64,000 bases of DNA from Sphingomonas sp. Y57 (GTDB lineage: Bacteria > Pseudomonadota > Alphaproteobacteria > Sphingomonadales > Sphingomonadaceae): positions 62,001-126,000 of the forward strand of contig NZ_LDES01000037.1 of the NCBI RefSeq assembly GCF_001015195.1. Direction: 5' to 3'. The translations under genes and the position numbers were made by a program. The number at the start of each line of letters is the position of its first letter. Position 1 is the first letter of the stretch. This document shows positions 1-8,543 of the stretch, in pieces. The notes beneath the pieces were generated by a model. It ran no database searches. It was not told where the DNA came from and saw nothing but the letters and a program-made list of their open reading frames with translations.

Positions 1-1782
1 GATCAGATAGCCGTGCGCCACCCGGCCCGGGAAGAAGGGGTTGGCCGCGGCCGCCTCCTCATCCATGTGGGCGTAGAAGGTGTCGCCGGTGAAATGGGCG
101 AAATGCTCGATGTCGTCGAGCGTGATCGTGCGCGGGGCGGTGCGCAGCGTATAGCCGATCTGCAGCTCGCCGAAGCGCTGGCGGAACGGGTGGACCTCGC
201 CCTCCGGCTGCGGAGCGCCGGTCAGATAACGCCCCGCGACGACGCTGAGGCTACGCGGATGGCCCTGGAGCGCGCTACGTTGCATATAATGCTTCACGCC
301 GCGGACGCCGCCCATCTCCTCGCCGCCGCCGGCGCGACCGGGGCCGCCGTGGATCAGCATCGGCAGCGGCGAACCGTGGCCGGTCGATTCCTTGGCGCTG
401 TCGCGGTCGAGGATGACGATGCGGCCATGATAGGCGGCAGCGCCGATCACGAACTGGCGCGCGACCTGCGGGTCATAGGTGAACAGCGACACCGCGAGCG
501 AGCCGAGGCCGCGGTTGGCCAGCGCGATCGCGTCGTCGAAATCCTTGTACGGCATCAGGGTCGAGACCGGGCCGAACGCCTCGACGTCGTGGACCAGCTT
601 TGCTGTCCAGGGATCGTCGCGACGGAACAGCAGCGGCGAAACGAACGCGCCCTTGCCCGCCTCGGCACCCCGCACTTCGACTGTGTCGATGTCGCCGAAG
701 ACGAGCTTCGCCTCGGTCGCCAGCTCCCTTGCCTTGGCGCGCACGTCGTTGAGCTGGGTAATGCCGGCGAGCGGGCCCATGGTGACCCCCTCCTGCGCCG
801 GATCGCCGACCACCACCTTGCCGAGCCGTGCCTTCAGCGCCTCCTCGGCGGCGTCGAGCCACTGGGCGGGGACGAAGGCGCGACGGATCGCGGTACACTT
901 CTGCCCCGCCTTCACCGTCATCTCGCGCGCGACTTCCTTGACGAACAGGTCGAACTCGGGCGTGCCCGGCGCCGCGTCGGGACCGAGGATCGAGGCGTTG
1001 AGCGAATCCCGCTCAGCCACGAAGCGCACCGATTCCCGCGCGATGACGGGGTGCGACTGCAGCTTCATCGCGGTCGCCGCCGATCCGGTGAAGGAGACGA
1101 CGTCCTGGCAGGTCAGGTGATCGAGCAGGTCGCCGACGCCGCCGACGATCAGTTGCAGCGCGCCGGCCGGCAGCACGCCCGCCTCGATCATGATGCGGAC
1201 GGCATGCTCGGTGACGTGGCAGGTCGCGGTGCCCGGCTTGACGATCGCCGGCACGCCGGCGAGCAGCGTCGGCCCGAGCTTCTCGAGCATGCCCCAGACC
1301 GGGAAATTGAACGCGTTGATGTGTACCGCGACGCCCTGCAGCGAAGTGTAGACATGCTGGCCCACGAAGGTGCCGTTCTTGCCGATCGGCTCGAGGTCGC
1401 CGTCGGTCAGGACGACGTCGTCGGGAAGCTCGCGGCGGCCGCGCGAGGACATGGTGAACAGCGTGCCGGCGCCGCCCTCGATGTCGATCCAGCTATCGAC
1501 GCGGGTCGCGCCGGTCGAGGCGGAGAGCGCGTAGAGCTCCTCCTTGCGGGACATGATCGCCTGCGCCAGCGCCTTGAGCATCCGGGCCCGCGCGTGGAAG
1601 GTCATCTGCCGCAGCGCCGGACCGCCGACATCGCGCGCATGGCGCAGCATGCCCGCGAAATCGAGCCCCGCGCTGCCCGCCTGGGCGACCGGCGAACCGT
1701 CGATCGCCGACAGCACCGGCAGCTTCTCGGTGGTGCTCGCCACCCACTGGTCGGCGGCATAGTTGTTGAGCGTCTTGGTCAT
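1..1782 (-). CDS. paaZ: PaaZ, bifunctional oxepin-CoA hydrolase / 3-oxo-5,6-dehydrosuberyl-CoA semialdehyde dehydrogenase (3' end cut off)
   Basis: The gene opens the ring product of the phenylacetyl-CoA pathway (oxepin-CoA) and oxidises the resulting aldehyde. The visible 594 residues contain a complete aldehyde dehydrogenase domain with catalytic Cys at about residue 296 in [13 protein letters not shown]. At the truncated end is the beginning of the MaoC-like hydratase domain ([11 protein letters not shown]). E. coli PaaZ has 681 residues, so roughly 85 C-terminal residues lie left of the window. The start ATG at 1782 gives [13 protein letters not shown], a family-typical N-terminus. It lies 25 bp downstream of paaG on the same strand, so the two are probably co-transcribed leftwards. 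Identification is firm; only the missing C-terminus is unknown. Confidence 0.95.
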   Translation of the reverse strand, partial: MTKTLNNYAADQWVASTTEKLPVLSAIDGSPVAQAGSAGLDFAGMLRHARDVGGPALRQMTFHARARMLKALAQAIMSRKEELYALSASTGATRVDSWIDIEGGAGTLFTMSSRGRRELPDDVVLTDGDLEPIGKNGTFVGQHVYTSLQGVAVHINAFNFPVWGMLEKLGPTLLAGVPAIVKPGTATCHVTEHAVRIMIEAGVLPAGALQLIVGGVGDLLDHLTCQDVVSFTGSAATAMKLQSHPVIARESVRFVAERDSLNASILGPDAAPGTPEFDLFVKEVAREMTVKAGQKCTAIRRAFVPAQWLDAAEEALKARLGKVVVGDPAQEGVTMGPLAGITQLNDVRAKARELATEAKLVFGDIDTVEVRGAEAGKGAFVSPLLFRRDDPWTAKLVHDVEAFGPVSTLMPYKDFDDAIALANRGLGSLAVSLFTYDPQVARQFVIGAAAYHGRIVILDRDSAKESTGHGSPLPMLIHGGPGRAGGGEEMGGVRGVKHYMQRSALQGHPRSLSVVAGRYLTGAPQPEGEVHPFRQRFGELQIGYTLRTAPRTITLDDIEHFAHFTGDTFYAHMDEEAAAANPFFPGRVAHGYLI

Positions 1783-1807
1783 GGCTTCCTCGATCTGGGA
1801 ACGGGCG

Positions 1808-2599
1808 TCAGCGCCCGGTGAATTTGGGGGCCCGCTTCTCGGTGAAGGCGCTCACGCCCTCGCGATAATCGTCGCTATAGCCCAGCTCGCGCATCCACTG
1901 GCCCTCGATGACGAGCTCCTCATCCAGCGTCTTCATCATCGAGCCGCGGATCAGATGCTTGGTCGCGGCGAGGCCGCGCGTCGGGCCGCTGGCGAATTTG
2001 CGGGCGAGCTTCATGCTCTCCTCCGCCAGCTCCGCGTCGTCGACGCACTTCCAGATCAGCCCCCATTGCTCGGCCGTCTCGGCCGGCAGCGGATCGCCGG
2101 TCATGGCGAGGCCGAGCGCGCGCGCCTGGCCGATCAGGCGCGGCAGCACCCAGGTGCCGCCCGAGTCGGGAATCAGGCCGATATTGGCGAAGGACTGGAT
2201 GAACTTGGCGCTGCGCGCGGCGAACACGATGTCACAGGCGAAGGCGATATTGGCGCCCGCGCCCGCCGCAACGCCGTTGACGGCGCAGATTACCGGCTTG
2301 TCCATCGTCGCCAGGCGACGGACCAGCGGCGCATAATATTTCTCGACCGAGGCGCCGAGGTCGACCGCCTCCCCGCCTGGTGCCACCGCGCGATCGCCGA
2401 GATCCTGCCCGGCGCAGAAACCCCGCCCCGCCCCGGTAAACAGCATCGCGCGAATCGCGGAATCGCCCTCGATCGTGTCGAGTGCGGAGGCGACCTCCTC
2501 ATGCATCTTCACGGTGAAGCTGTTCAGCCGGTCGGGACGGTTCAGCGTCAGACGGGCTACGCCGTCCTCGACGGCGAGCTCAATCGTTTCATAGGCCAT
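1808..2599 (-). CDS. paaG: PaaG, ring-1,2-epoxyphenylacetyl-CoA isomerase
   Basis: A 263-residue crotonase-fold protein that converts ring-1,2-epoxyphenylacetyl-CoA to oxepin-CoA. The oxyanion-hole region is GAGANIAFACDIV and the catalytic Asp lies in NIGLIPDSGGTWVLP, where ordinary enoyl-CoA hydratases carry Glu-Gly; that Asp is typical of PaaG. Length equals the family norm. It is transcribed divergently from paaH and directly upstream of paaZ. The roughly 100-bp divergent gap carries a TetR-type palindrome. Assignment against PaaF rests on the Asp motif and on the second crotonase gene at 9613, which has the two hydratase glutamates. Confidence 0.93.
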   Translation of the reverse strand: MAYETIELAVEDGVARLTLNRPDRLNSFTVKMHEEVASALDTIEGDSAIRAMLFTGAGRGFCAGQDLGDRAVAPGGEAVDLGASVEKYYAPLVRRLATMDKPVICAVNGVAAGAGANIAFACDIVFAARSAKFIQSFANIGLIPDSGGTWVLPRLIGQARALGLAMTGDPLPAETAEQWGLIWKCVDDAELAEESMKLARKFASGPTRGLAATKHLIRGSMMKTLDEELVIEGQWMRELGYSDDYREGVSAFTEKRAPKFTGR

Positions 2600-2627
2600 A
2601 GGCGATCCTCGACTTTCCTTTAATAGA

Positions 2628-2639
2628 CTGCCCGGTCAG
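2628..2639. promoter_or_regulatory. Probable TetR/PaaR operator between paaG and paaH
   Basis: CTGCCCGGTCAG is an inverted repeat (CTG-N-CCGG-N-CAG) with a single mismatched pair, in the 104-bp gap between divergent paaG and paaH. The minus-strand half-site TGACCG is shared with the operator-like palindrome in front of paaA (5867). A TetR regulator is encoded in the same cluster at 11511. Binding is inferred, not shown. Confidence 0.5.
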
Positions 2640-2703
2640 ACAATTATTGGCAAGCGCTATTTCGACGGCTAGATATACCATATCGGGCGTTTAGAGAGAG
2701 ATC

Positions 2704-4173
2704 ATGACGATCGGAACGGACAGCATCATCGCAGTGGTCGGCGCGGGCACGATGGGCGCGGGGATCGCGCTGGTCGCGGCGCAGGCCGGCCATGCGGTGC
2801 GGGTGATCGACACCCAGGACGCGGCGCTCGACCGTGGGCGGCAGAGCGTCGCGAAGTCGCTGGCCTCGCTGGTCAAGCGCGGCAACATCGACGAAGCGGG
2901 CGCCGCCGCGATCGCCGGGCGGATCGGCTGGAGCACCGACCTCGCCGACGCCGCGCCCGCCGCGCTCGCGATCGAGGCGATCGTCGAGCGGATGGACGTC
3001 AAGACCGGCCTGTTCGAGACGCTCGCCCGCCATGTCGCGCCCGGCGCGATCCTCGCCAGCAACACCTCCTCGCTGTCGATCGAGGCGATGGCGGGCGCGG
3101 TGCCGGGGCCCGAGCGCTTCGCCGGCCTCCACTTCTTCAACCCCGTTCCCGCAATGAAGCTGGTCGAGCTGATCTCCTCCTCGCGCACCGCGCCAGCGGT
3201 GGTCGACGATCTCGAAGCGCTGATGCGCGCGTGGAAGAAGCTGCCGGTCCGCGTCCGCGACGTGCCCGGCTTCATCGTCAACCGCGTCGCCCGGCCTTAT
3301 TATGCCGAGGGCTTCGCCGCGCTCGGCGAGGGGATCGATCCGGCGACGATCGACCAGGCGCTCGAAGGCGCGGGCGGTTTCCGCATGGGGCCGCTGACCC
3401 TGGCCGACCTGATCGGCCACGATGTCAACTACACCGTCGCCTGCCAGGTGTTCGACGGCTATGCCGGCAAGACCCGCTTCCGCCCGCAGCCGAGCCAGCA
3501 GGCGCTCCATGATGCCGGGCACCTCGGCCGCAAGAGTGGACGCGGCGTCTATGATTATGGTGCCGACCTTCCCGCCCCGCCCTTCATCGCTTCCGCCGCC
3601 GCGCCTCGCAGCATCGAAGCCGGCGCGGACGCCGGCGATCTCGAACCGCTCGTGGCCTTGGCCGAGGCGGCGGGCGCCGCCGTCGTGCGCAGCGCGAGCC
3701 TCGCCCCCGGGCTGCTGCGGATCGACGGCCGGCTGCTGGCGACGGGCGACGGCCGCCGCCTCGCCGACCGCGCCGATGTCGACATGCTGCTCGACGCGGC
3801 GCGCGACTATGCCGCGACGCCGACCCTGATCGTCACCGCGCGCGACGCGGCGGCACTGACGCTCGCCACCGGCTTCGCAGGGCTGATCGGCAAGCAGGCG
3901 CTGGCGCTGCCCGACCGCCCCGGCCAGATCGTTCTGCGAACGCTCGCCCAGCTCGCCAATGCGGGCTTCGACGCGCTCGACGACGATGTGTCCGACGCCG
4001 CCGGGATCGACACGGCGATGCGCTACGGCGCCAATCATCCGCAGGGCCCGATCGAATGGGCCGAGCGCTTCGGCACCGCCCGGCTCGCCGCCGTGCTCAC
4101 GACCATCGCCGCCGCCACGGGCGATCCGATCTACACCCCCTCCCCCTCGATCGCCGTCCCGGAGCCCGCATGA
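2704..4173 (+). CDS. paaH: PaaH, 3-hydroxyadipyl-CoA dehydrogenase
   Basis: An NAD-dependent 3-hydroxyacyl-CoA dehydrogenase that oxidises 3-hydroxyadipyl-CoA to 3-oxoadipyl-CoA in the lower phenylacetate pathway. It has the N-terminal Rossmann motif GAGTMGAGIA at residues 13-22, the catalytic-region HFFNPVPAMKLVE, and two C-terminal HAD dimerisation domains. Length 489 compares with about 475 in E. coli PaaH. It is the first gene of the rightward cluster; the stop overlaps the start of paaI (ATGA). The locus and the following thioesterase/thiolase genes support PaaH rather than a fatty-acid FadB homologue. Confidence 0.93.
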   Translation: MTIGTDSIIAVVGAGTMGAGIALVAAQAGHAVRVIDTQDAALDRGRQSVAKSLASLVKRGNIDEAGAAAIAGRIGWSTDLADAAPAALAIEAIVERMDVKTGLFETLARHVAPGAILASNTSSLSIEAMAGAVPGPERFAGLHFFNPVPAMKLVELISSSRTAPAVVDDLEALMRAWKKLPVRVRDVPGFIVNRVARPYYAEGFAALGEGIDPATIDQALEGAGGFRMGPLTLADLIGHDVNYTVACQVFDGYAGKTRFRPQPSQQALHDAGHLGRKSGRGVYDYGADLPAPPFIASAAAPRSIEAGADAGDLEPLVALAEAAGAAVVRSASLAPGLLRIDGRLLATGDGRRLADRADVDMLLDAARDYAATPTLIVTARDAAALTLATGFAGLIGKQALALPDRPGQIVLRTLAQLANAGFDALDDDVSDAAGIDTAMRYGANHPQGPIEWAERFGTARLAAVLTTIAAATGDPIYTPSPSIAVPEPA

Positions 4174-4619
4174 CCGACGACATCCTCGCCCGCCGCGTCG
4201 CCGAGCGCCTGCTCGAACGGGAGGGCACTGCCCCGGTCTGGGGCATCGTGCTGGAGGAAGCGCGGGTCGGCTATGCGCGCCTCGCGATGACTATCCGGCC
4301 GCACATGACCAACGGCCATGGATCGATCCATGGCGGCATGATCTTCGCGCTGGCCGACACCGCCTTCGCCTATGCCTGCAACAGCCGCAACGTCTCGACC
4401 GTGGCGCAGGGCGCGTCCATCCTCTTCCTGGCCCCCGCCCATCCGGGCGAAGAGCTGATCGCCGAGGCGACCGAACAGGCCGTCGCCGGCCGCAGCGGCG
4501 CCTATAGCGTCGCGATCCGTACCCGCGACGGCCGTGCCATCGCGCAATTCCAGGGCCATAGCCGCGCGATCGGCGGCCCGGTCATCGACGACGAACCCCA
4601 AGGAGACTCCCATGGCTGA
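4170..4619 (+). CDS. paaI: PaaI, hotdog-fold phenylacetyl-CoA thioesterase
   Basis: A 149-residue hotdog thioesterase, thought to rescue CoA from dead-end ring-hydroxylated or epoxidised phenylacetyl-CoA. The signature GHGSIHGGMIFALADTAFA contains the HGG and the catalytic Asp of the PaaI family. The ATG at 4170 overlaps the paaH stop by 4 bases, and the 3' end overlaps paaJ by 8 bases, so translation is coupled. An open frame continues upstream, but those starts lie inside paaH and lack a ribosome site. Confidence 0.92.
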   Translation: MTDDILARRVAERLLEREGTAPVWGIVLEEARVGYARLAMTIRPHMTNGHGSIHGGMIFALADTAFAYACNSRNVSTVAQGASILFLAPAHPGEELIAEATEQAVAGRSGAYSVAIRTRDGRAIAQFQGHSRAIGGPVIDDEPQGDSHG

Positions 4620-5811
4620 CGCCTATATCTGCGACGCAGCACGTACCCCGATCGGCCGTTATGGCGGCAGCCTCGCGGCGGTCCGCGCCGACGACCTCGC
4701 CGCGATCCCGATGCGGGCGCTGCGCGAGCGCAACCCGGGGATCGTCGGCCATATCGACGACATATTGTTCGGCTGCGCCAACCAGGCGGGCGAGGACAAC
4801 CGCAACGTCGCCCGCATGGCGGCATTGCTCTCGGGTCTGGGCGAGGACGCACCGGGTACGACGATCAACCGGCTGTGCGGATCGGGCATGGACGCGGTCG
4901 CCTATGCGGCCCGCGCGATCAAGGCCGGCGAGGCCGACCTGATCGTCGCCGGCGGCGTCGAGAGCATGTCGCGCGCGCCCTTCGTCATGCCGAAGGCCGA
5001 CAGCGCCTTCTCTCGCAGCAACGCGGTCTACGACACCACGATCGGCTGGCGTTTCGTCAACAAGCTGATGAAGGAGCAGTTCGGGATCGATTCGATGCCG
5101 GAGACCGCCGAGAACGTCGCGCAGGAATTCCAGGTCAGCCGCGAGGACCAGGACCGGTTCGCCGTCGAAAGCCAGCGCCGCGCCGCCGCCGCGCAGGCCA
5201 ATGGCCGCCTCGCCGCCGAGATCGTCCCGGTGACCATCCCGCAGCGCAAGGGCGACCCGGTCGTCGTCGATCGCGACGAGCATCCGCGCGAAACCTCGAT
5301 GGAGGCTCTCGGCAAGCTCCGGCCGATCGTCCGCGCCGACGGCACGATCACCGCGGGCAATGCCAGCGGCGTCAACGACGGTGCCGCCGCGATCATCGTC
5401 GCCAGCAAGGCGGCGGTCGAAGCCTATGGCCTGACCCCGCGCGCGAAGGTGCTGGGCGGTGCGGTGGCGGGCGTGCCGCCGCGCATCATGGGCATCGGCC
5501 CGGCCCCGGCCAGCCAGAAGCTGCTCGAGCGCCTCGGTCTCGGCATCGGCGCGATCGACGTGGTCGAGCTCAACGAGGCGTTCGCCAGCCAGGGCCTCGC
5601 CGTGCTCCGGCAGCTTGGCCTTCCCGACGACGCTGCGCATGTGAACCCCAATGGTGGCGCGATCGCACTCGGCCACCCGCTCGGCATGTCGGGCGCGCGC
5701 CTGGTGCTGTCGGCGACCGAGGAACTGGTTCGCACCGGCGCGAGCAAGGCGCTCTGCACCATGTGCATCGGCGTTGGCCAGGGTATCGCGCTCGCGATCG
5801 AACGAGTCTGA
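4612..5811 (+). CDS. paaJ: PaaJ, 3-oxoadipyl-CoA / 3-oxo-5,6-dehydrosuberyl-CoA thiolase
   Basis: A 399-residue thiolase that performs the two CoA-dependent cleavages of the pathway, releasing acetyl-CoA and succinyl-CoA. The acylated Cys is in RLCGSGMDAV, the His in NPNGGAIALGHPLG, and the second Cys in CTMCIGVGQG. The start at 4612 is set by AAGGAG seven bases upstream and by the MADAYICDAARTPIG N-terminus; it overlaps the paaI stop. A strong hairpin terminator follows 10 bp after the stop, closing the paaH-I-J unit. Confidence 0.93.
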   Translation: MADAYICDAARTPIGRYGGSLAAVRADDLAAIPMRALRERNPGIVGHIDDILFGCANQAGEDNRNVARMAALLSGLGEDAPGTTINRLCGSGMDAVAYAARAIKAGEADLIVAGGVESMSRAPFVMPKADSAFSRSNAVYDTTIGWRFVNKLMKEQFGIDSMPETAENVAQEFQVSREDQDRFAVESQRRAAAAQANGRLAAEIVPVTIPQRKGDPVVVDRDEHPRETSMEALGKLRPIVRADGTITAGNASGVNDGAAAIIVASKAAVEAYGLTPRAKVLGGAVAGVPPRIMGIGPAPASQKLLERLGLGIGAIDVVELNEAFASQGLAVLRQLGLPDDAAHVNPNGGAIALGHPLGMSGARLVLSATEELVRTGASKALCTMCIGVGQGIALAIERV

Positions 5812-5821
5812 GGGTACAACG

Positions 5822-5850
5822 GAACCCGGTGCACGCCGCCGGGTTCTTTC
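5822..5850 (+). terminator. Rho-independent terminator after paaJ
   Basis: A perfect 8-bp stem, GAACCCGG (5822-5829) paired with CCGGGTTC (5839-5846), with a 9-nt loop followed by TTTC. It separates the paaHIJ unit from the paaA promoter. The T tract is short, so termination may be partial. Confidence 0.75.
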
Positions 5851-5866
5851 CCTCGCTAATTGATTG

Positions 5867-5880
5867 ACCGATCGTTCGGT
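5867..5880. promoter_or_regulatory. TetR/PaaR-type operator upstream of paaA
   Basis: ACCGATCGTTCGGT has perfect 5-bp arms (ACCGA/TCGGT) around a 4-bp centre and is flanked by AT-rich sequence (TTGA and TTAATTATATA). It sits 34 bp before the paaA start, between the paaJ terminator and the ribosome site, where a repressor would block paaABCDEF transcription. The partner is most likely the TetR regulator at 11511. Confidence 0.65.
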
Positions 5881-5914
5881 TAATTATATAGTGCAGGTCA
5901 CAAGGAGATTCGCG

Positions 5915-6913
5915 ATGTACACGACGGAACTCGACAAGACGGCCACCGCCCCCACGCCGATCGGCGGCGAGGACCCCGCGCTGATCGCGGCCTTCGAGGC
6001 GCGCGTCGCGGCGGATGAGTTCATCGAGCCGAAGGACTGGATGCCCGAGGCCTATCGGCGCACCCTCACCCGCCAGATCTCCCAGCACGCGCACAGCGAG
6101 ATCGTCGGCATGCTGCCGGAGGGCAACTGGCTGACCCGCGCGCCGAGCCTGAAGCGCAAGGCGATCCTTCTTGCGAAGATCCAGGACGAGGGCGGCCACG
6201 GTTTGTACCTCTATTGCGCGGCGGAGACGCTGGGCACGAGCCGCGAGCAGATGATCGACGCGCTGCACAGCGGCCGCGCCAAATATTCGACCATCTTCAA
6301 CTATCCGACGCTCAACTGGGCGGATATCGGCGCGATCGGCTGGCTGGTCGATGGCGCCGCGATCATGAACCAGGTGCCGCTGCAGCGCACCAGCTACGGC
6401 CCCTATGCGCGTGCGATGGTCCGCGTGTGCAAGGAGGAGAGCTTCCATCAGCGGCAGGGCTTCGACATCATGCTGGCAATGGCCAACGGCTCGCCCGCCC
6501 AGAAGGCGATGGCGCAGGATGCGCTGAACCGCTGGTGGTGGCCCTCGCTGATGATGTTCGGCCCGTCGGACGACAATTCGCCCAACACCGCGCAGTCGAT
6601 CCGTTGGCGGATCAAGCGCGAGACCAATGACGAGCTGCGCCAAAAGTTCGTCGATGCCACCGTGCCGCAGGCCGAGCTGCTCGGCCTCACCATCCCCGAT
6701 CCAGACCTGAAGTGGAACGAGGAGCGCGGCCATTATGATTTCGGCGCGATCGAGTGGGACGAGTTCTACGCCGTCGTGCGCGGCGAGGGCCCGACCGCCA
6801 AGGAGCGCATGAAGGCGCGCCGCGCCGCCTGGAACGACGGCGCCTGGGTCCGCGCCGCCGCCGATGCCCATGAGGCGAAGCGCGCCGCCCGCTCGGCCGC
6901 CGCGGCCGCCTGA
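5915..6913 (+). CDS. paaA: PaaA, phenylacetyl-CoA epoxidase catalytic subunit
   Basis: The diiron oxygenase subunit of the multicomponent PaaABCE phenylacetyl-CoA 1,2-epoxidase. The 332-residue product contains the metal-ligand motifs [12 protein letters not shown] and [11 protein letters not shown] plus typical PaaA blocks ([23 protein letters not shown]). The ATG at 5915 is preceded by AAGGAG at 5902-5907; an upstream in-frame start would fall inside the operator. paaB follows after 17 bp. Confidence 0.96.
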   Translation: MYTTELDKTATAPTPIGGEDPALIAAFEARVAADEFIEPKDWMPEAYRRTLTRQISQHAHSEIVGMLPEGNWLTRAPSLKRKAILLAKIQDEGGHGLYLYCAAETLGTSREQMIDALHSGRAKYSTIFNYPTLNWADIGAIGWLVDGAAIMNQVPLQRTSYGPYARAMVRVCKEESFHQRQGFDIMLAMANGSPAQKAMAQDALNRWWWPSLMMFGPSDDNSPNTAQSIRWRIKRETNDELRQKFVDATVPQAELLGLTIPDPDLKWNEERGHYDFGAIEWDEFYAVVRGEGPTAKERMKARRAAWNDGAWVRAAADAHEAKRAARSAAAAA

Positions 6914-6930
6914 GAGAAGGAAAGCAAGAG

Positions 6931-7215
6931 ATGAGCAAGGATTGGCCGCTCTGGGAAGTGTTCGTCCGCGCCCGCGGCGGGCTCGACCATCGCCATGTCG
7001 GTTCGGTGCACGCGCCGGATGCGGAGATGGCGCTGCGCCACGCGCGCGACACCTATACCCGCCGCATGGAAGGCGTGAGCCTGTGGGTCGTCAGGTCGAC
7101 CGACATCGCCGCGTCGGACCCCGACCAGTCGGGCGAATTGTTCGAGCCGGCACAAAGCAAGATCTATCGGCATCCGACCTTCTACGAGCTGCCCGACGCC
7201 GTGAAGCACATGTGA
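6931..7215 (+). CDS. paaB: PaaB, phenylacetyl-CoA epoxidase structural subunit
   Basis: A 94-residue subunit that bridges the PaaAC pairs of the epoxidase. It shows the characteristic WPLWEVFVRARGGLDHRHVG opening, and MALRHARDTYTRR, which matches PaaB proteins of similar size. It lies in the tight paaABCDE run, 17 bp after paaA and 7 bp before paaC. Confidence 0.96.
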   Translation: MSKDWPLWEVFVRARGGLDHRHVGSVHAPDAEMALRHARDTYTRRMEGVSLWVVRSTDIAASDPDQSGELFEPAQSKIYRHPTFYELPDAVKHM

Positions 7216-7222
7216 GGGCGCG

Positions 7223-7975
7223 ATGAGCGACATTCTCTTCCGCAGCCTGCTCGAACTGGGCGACGACAGCCTTATCCTGGCGCAGCGCCTCTGCGAGTGG
7301 TGCGGCCAGGCGCCGAGCGTCGAGGTCGACCTGAGCCTGTCGAACCTGGGCCTCGACCTGATGGGGCAGGCCACGCTGTTCCTCGGCTATGCCGGGGAAG
7401 TCGAGGGCAAGGGCCGCGACGCCGACCGCCTCGCCTTTCACCGCGACGCCGAGCAGTTCCGCAACTGCCTGCTGGTCGAACAGCCGAATGGCGACTTCGG
7501 TCAGACCATGGCGCGACAATTCCTCTTCTCGACCTATCAGCTCGCGCTGTTTGAGGGTCTGGTCGGGTCGACCGATCCGCGCATCGCCGAGATCGCCGCC
7601 AAGGCGGTCAAGGAAGTGCGCTATCATGCCGACATCTCGGCCGACTGGGTGATCCGCCTGGGCGACGGGACCGAGGAGAGCCATCAGCGCATGGTCGATG
7701 GCTTCGACTGGTTCTGGCGCTTCATCGACGACATGTTCGCGGTGGATGCGGACCAGCGCATGCTGATCGACCAGGGCGTTCTGGTCGACCGTGCGGCGCT
7801 GCGGCCGGCCTTCGACGCCCGCGTCGCCGAGGTGCTGGCCGAGGCCACCCTGCCCGCCGCACAGCCGGTGTGGCAGGTCGGCGCGGGCCGCGAGGGACGG
7901 CATAGCGAGCATCTGTCGCACCTGCTGGGCGTGATGCAGCAGCTCCCGCGCGCGCATCCGGAAGCTGCCTGGTAA
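7223..7975 (+). CDS. paaC: PaaC, phenylacetyl-CoA epoxidase non-catalytic subunit
   Basis: A 250-residue ferritin-fold partner of PaaA. Recognisable blocks are GDDSLILAQRLCEWCGQAP near the N-terminus, NPNGD-like QPNGDFGQTMARQFLFS, and EVRYHADISADWVIRLGDG. It forms the catalytic heterodimer with PaaA but does not itself bind iron in known homologues. It is followed by paaD after 4 bp. Confidence 0.95.
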   Translation: MSDILFRSLLELGDDSLILAQRLCEWCGQAPSVEVDLSLSNLGLDLMGQATLFLGYAGEVEGKGRDADRLAFHRDAEQFRNCLLVEQPNGDFGQTMARQFLFSTYQLALFEGLVGSTDPRIAEIAAKAVKEVRYHADISADWVIRLGDGTEESHQRMVDGFDWFWRFIDDMFAVDADQRMLIDQGVLVDRAALRPAFDARVAEVLAEATLPAAQPVWQVGAGREGRHSEHLSHLLGVMQQLPRAHPEAAW

Positions 7976-7979
7976 CAGC

Positions 7980-8480
7980 ATGGCCGCCGGAGCTGCCCTG
8001 TCGGAACAAGCGCTGCGGGACCGGATCGAGACGGTTCTTGCCGAGGTGCCCGATCCCGAGATCCCGGCCGTATCGGTGGTCGAACTCGGCATCGTGCGCG
8101 GCGTCGACCCGGTGGGACCGAGCGTGATCATCACGCCGACCTACACCGGCTGCCCGGCGACGATCGCGATCGAGATGGCGATCCGCGTCGCGCTCGACGA
8201 GGCGGGGCTGGAGGACGTCGCGATCCGCACGGTGCTATCGCCGCCGTGGAGCACCGACATGATCAGCGACGTTGGGCGCGAGAAGCTGCGCGCCTACGGC
8301 ATTGCACCGCCGCCGAAAGGCGCCGAGGCCCGATCGCTGCGCGGCGCCGACCTCGTCGAATGCCCGCGCTGCGGATCGACCCGCACGCAGGAGGTCAGCC
8401 GCTTCGGCTCGACGCCCTGCAAGGCACTCTGGAAATGCACCGACTGCCACGAGCCGTTCGATCGGTTCAAATGCCATTGA
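7980..8480 (+). CDS. paaD: PaaD, phenylacetyl-CoA epoxidase maturation factor
   Basis: A 166-residue protein with an N-terminal MIP18/DUF59 domain (EVPDPEIPAVSVVELGIVR, TPTYTGCPATIAIEMAI) and a C-terminal four-cysteine ribbon (CPRCGSTRTQEV then CTDCHEPF). It is needed for epoxidase assembly, probably Fe-S or diiron insertion, but is not part of the purified enzyme. The cysteine ribbon distinguishes PaaD from general SufT-type DUF59 proteins. Confidence 0.93.
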   Translation: MAAGAALSEQALRDRIETVLAEVPDPEIPAVSVVELGIVRGVDPVGPSVIITPTYTGCPATIAIEMAIRVALDEAGLEDVAIRTVLSPPWSTDMISDVGREKLRAYGIAPPPKGAEARSLRGADLVECPRCGSTRTQEVSRFGSTPCKALWKCTDCHEPFDRFKCH

Positions 8481-8543
8481 AGATCATGGGACGAAGCCGG
8501 CGCGGGATGCGCGGCCCGGCCCCGGGGGAAAAGGAAGTAGATC

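Noticed and set aside
13-1821. Long open frame on the plus strand opposite paaZ
   Set aside because: Arg/Ala/Gly/His-rich translation with no domain, fully antisense to a clear PaaZ; it is a by-product of high GC at third codon positions.
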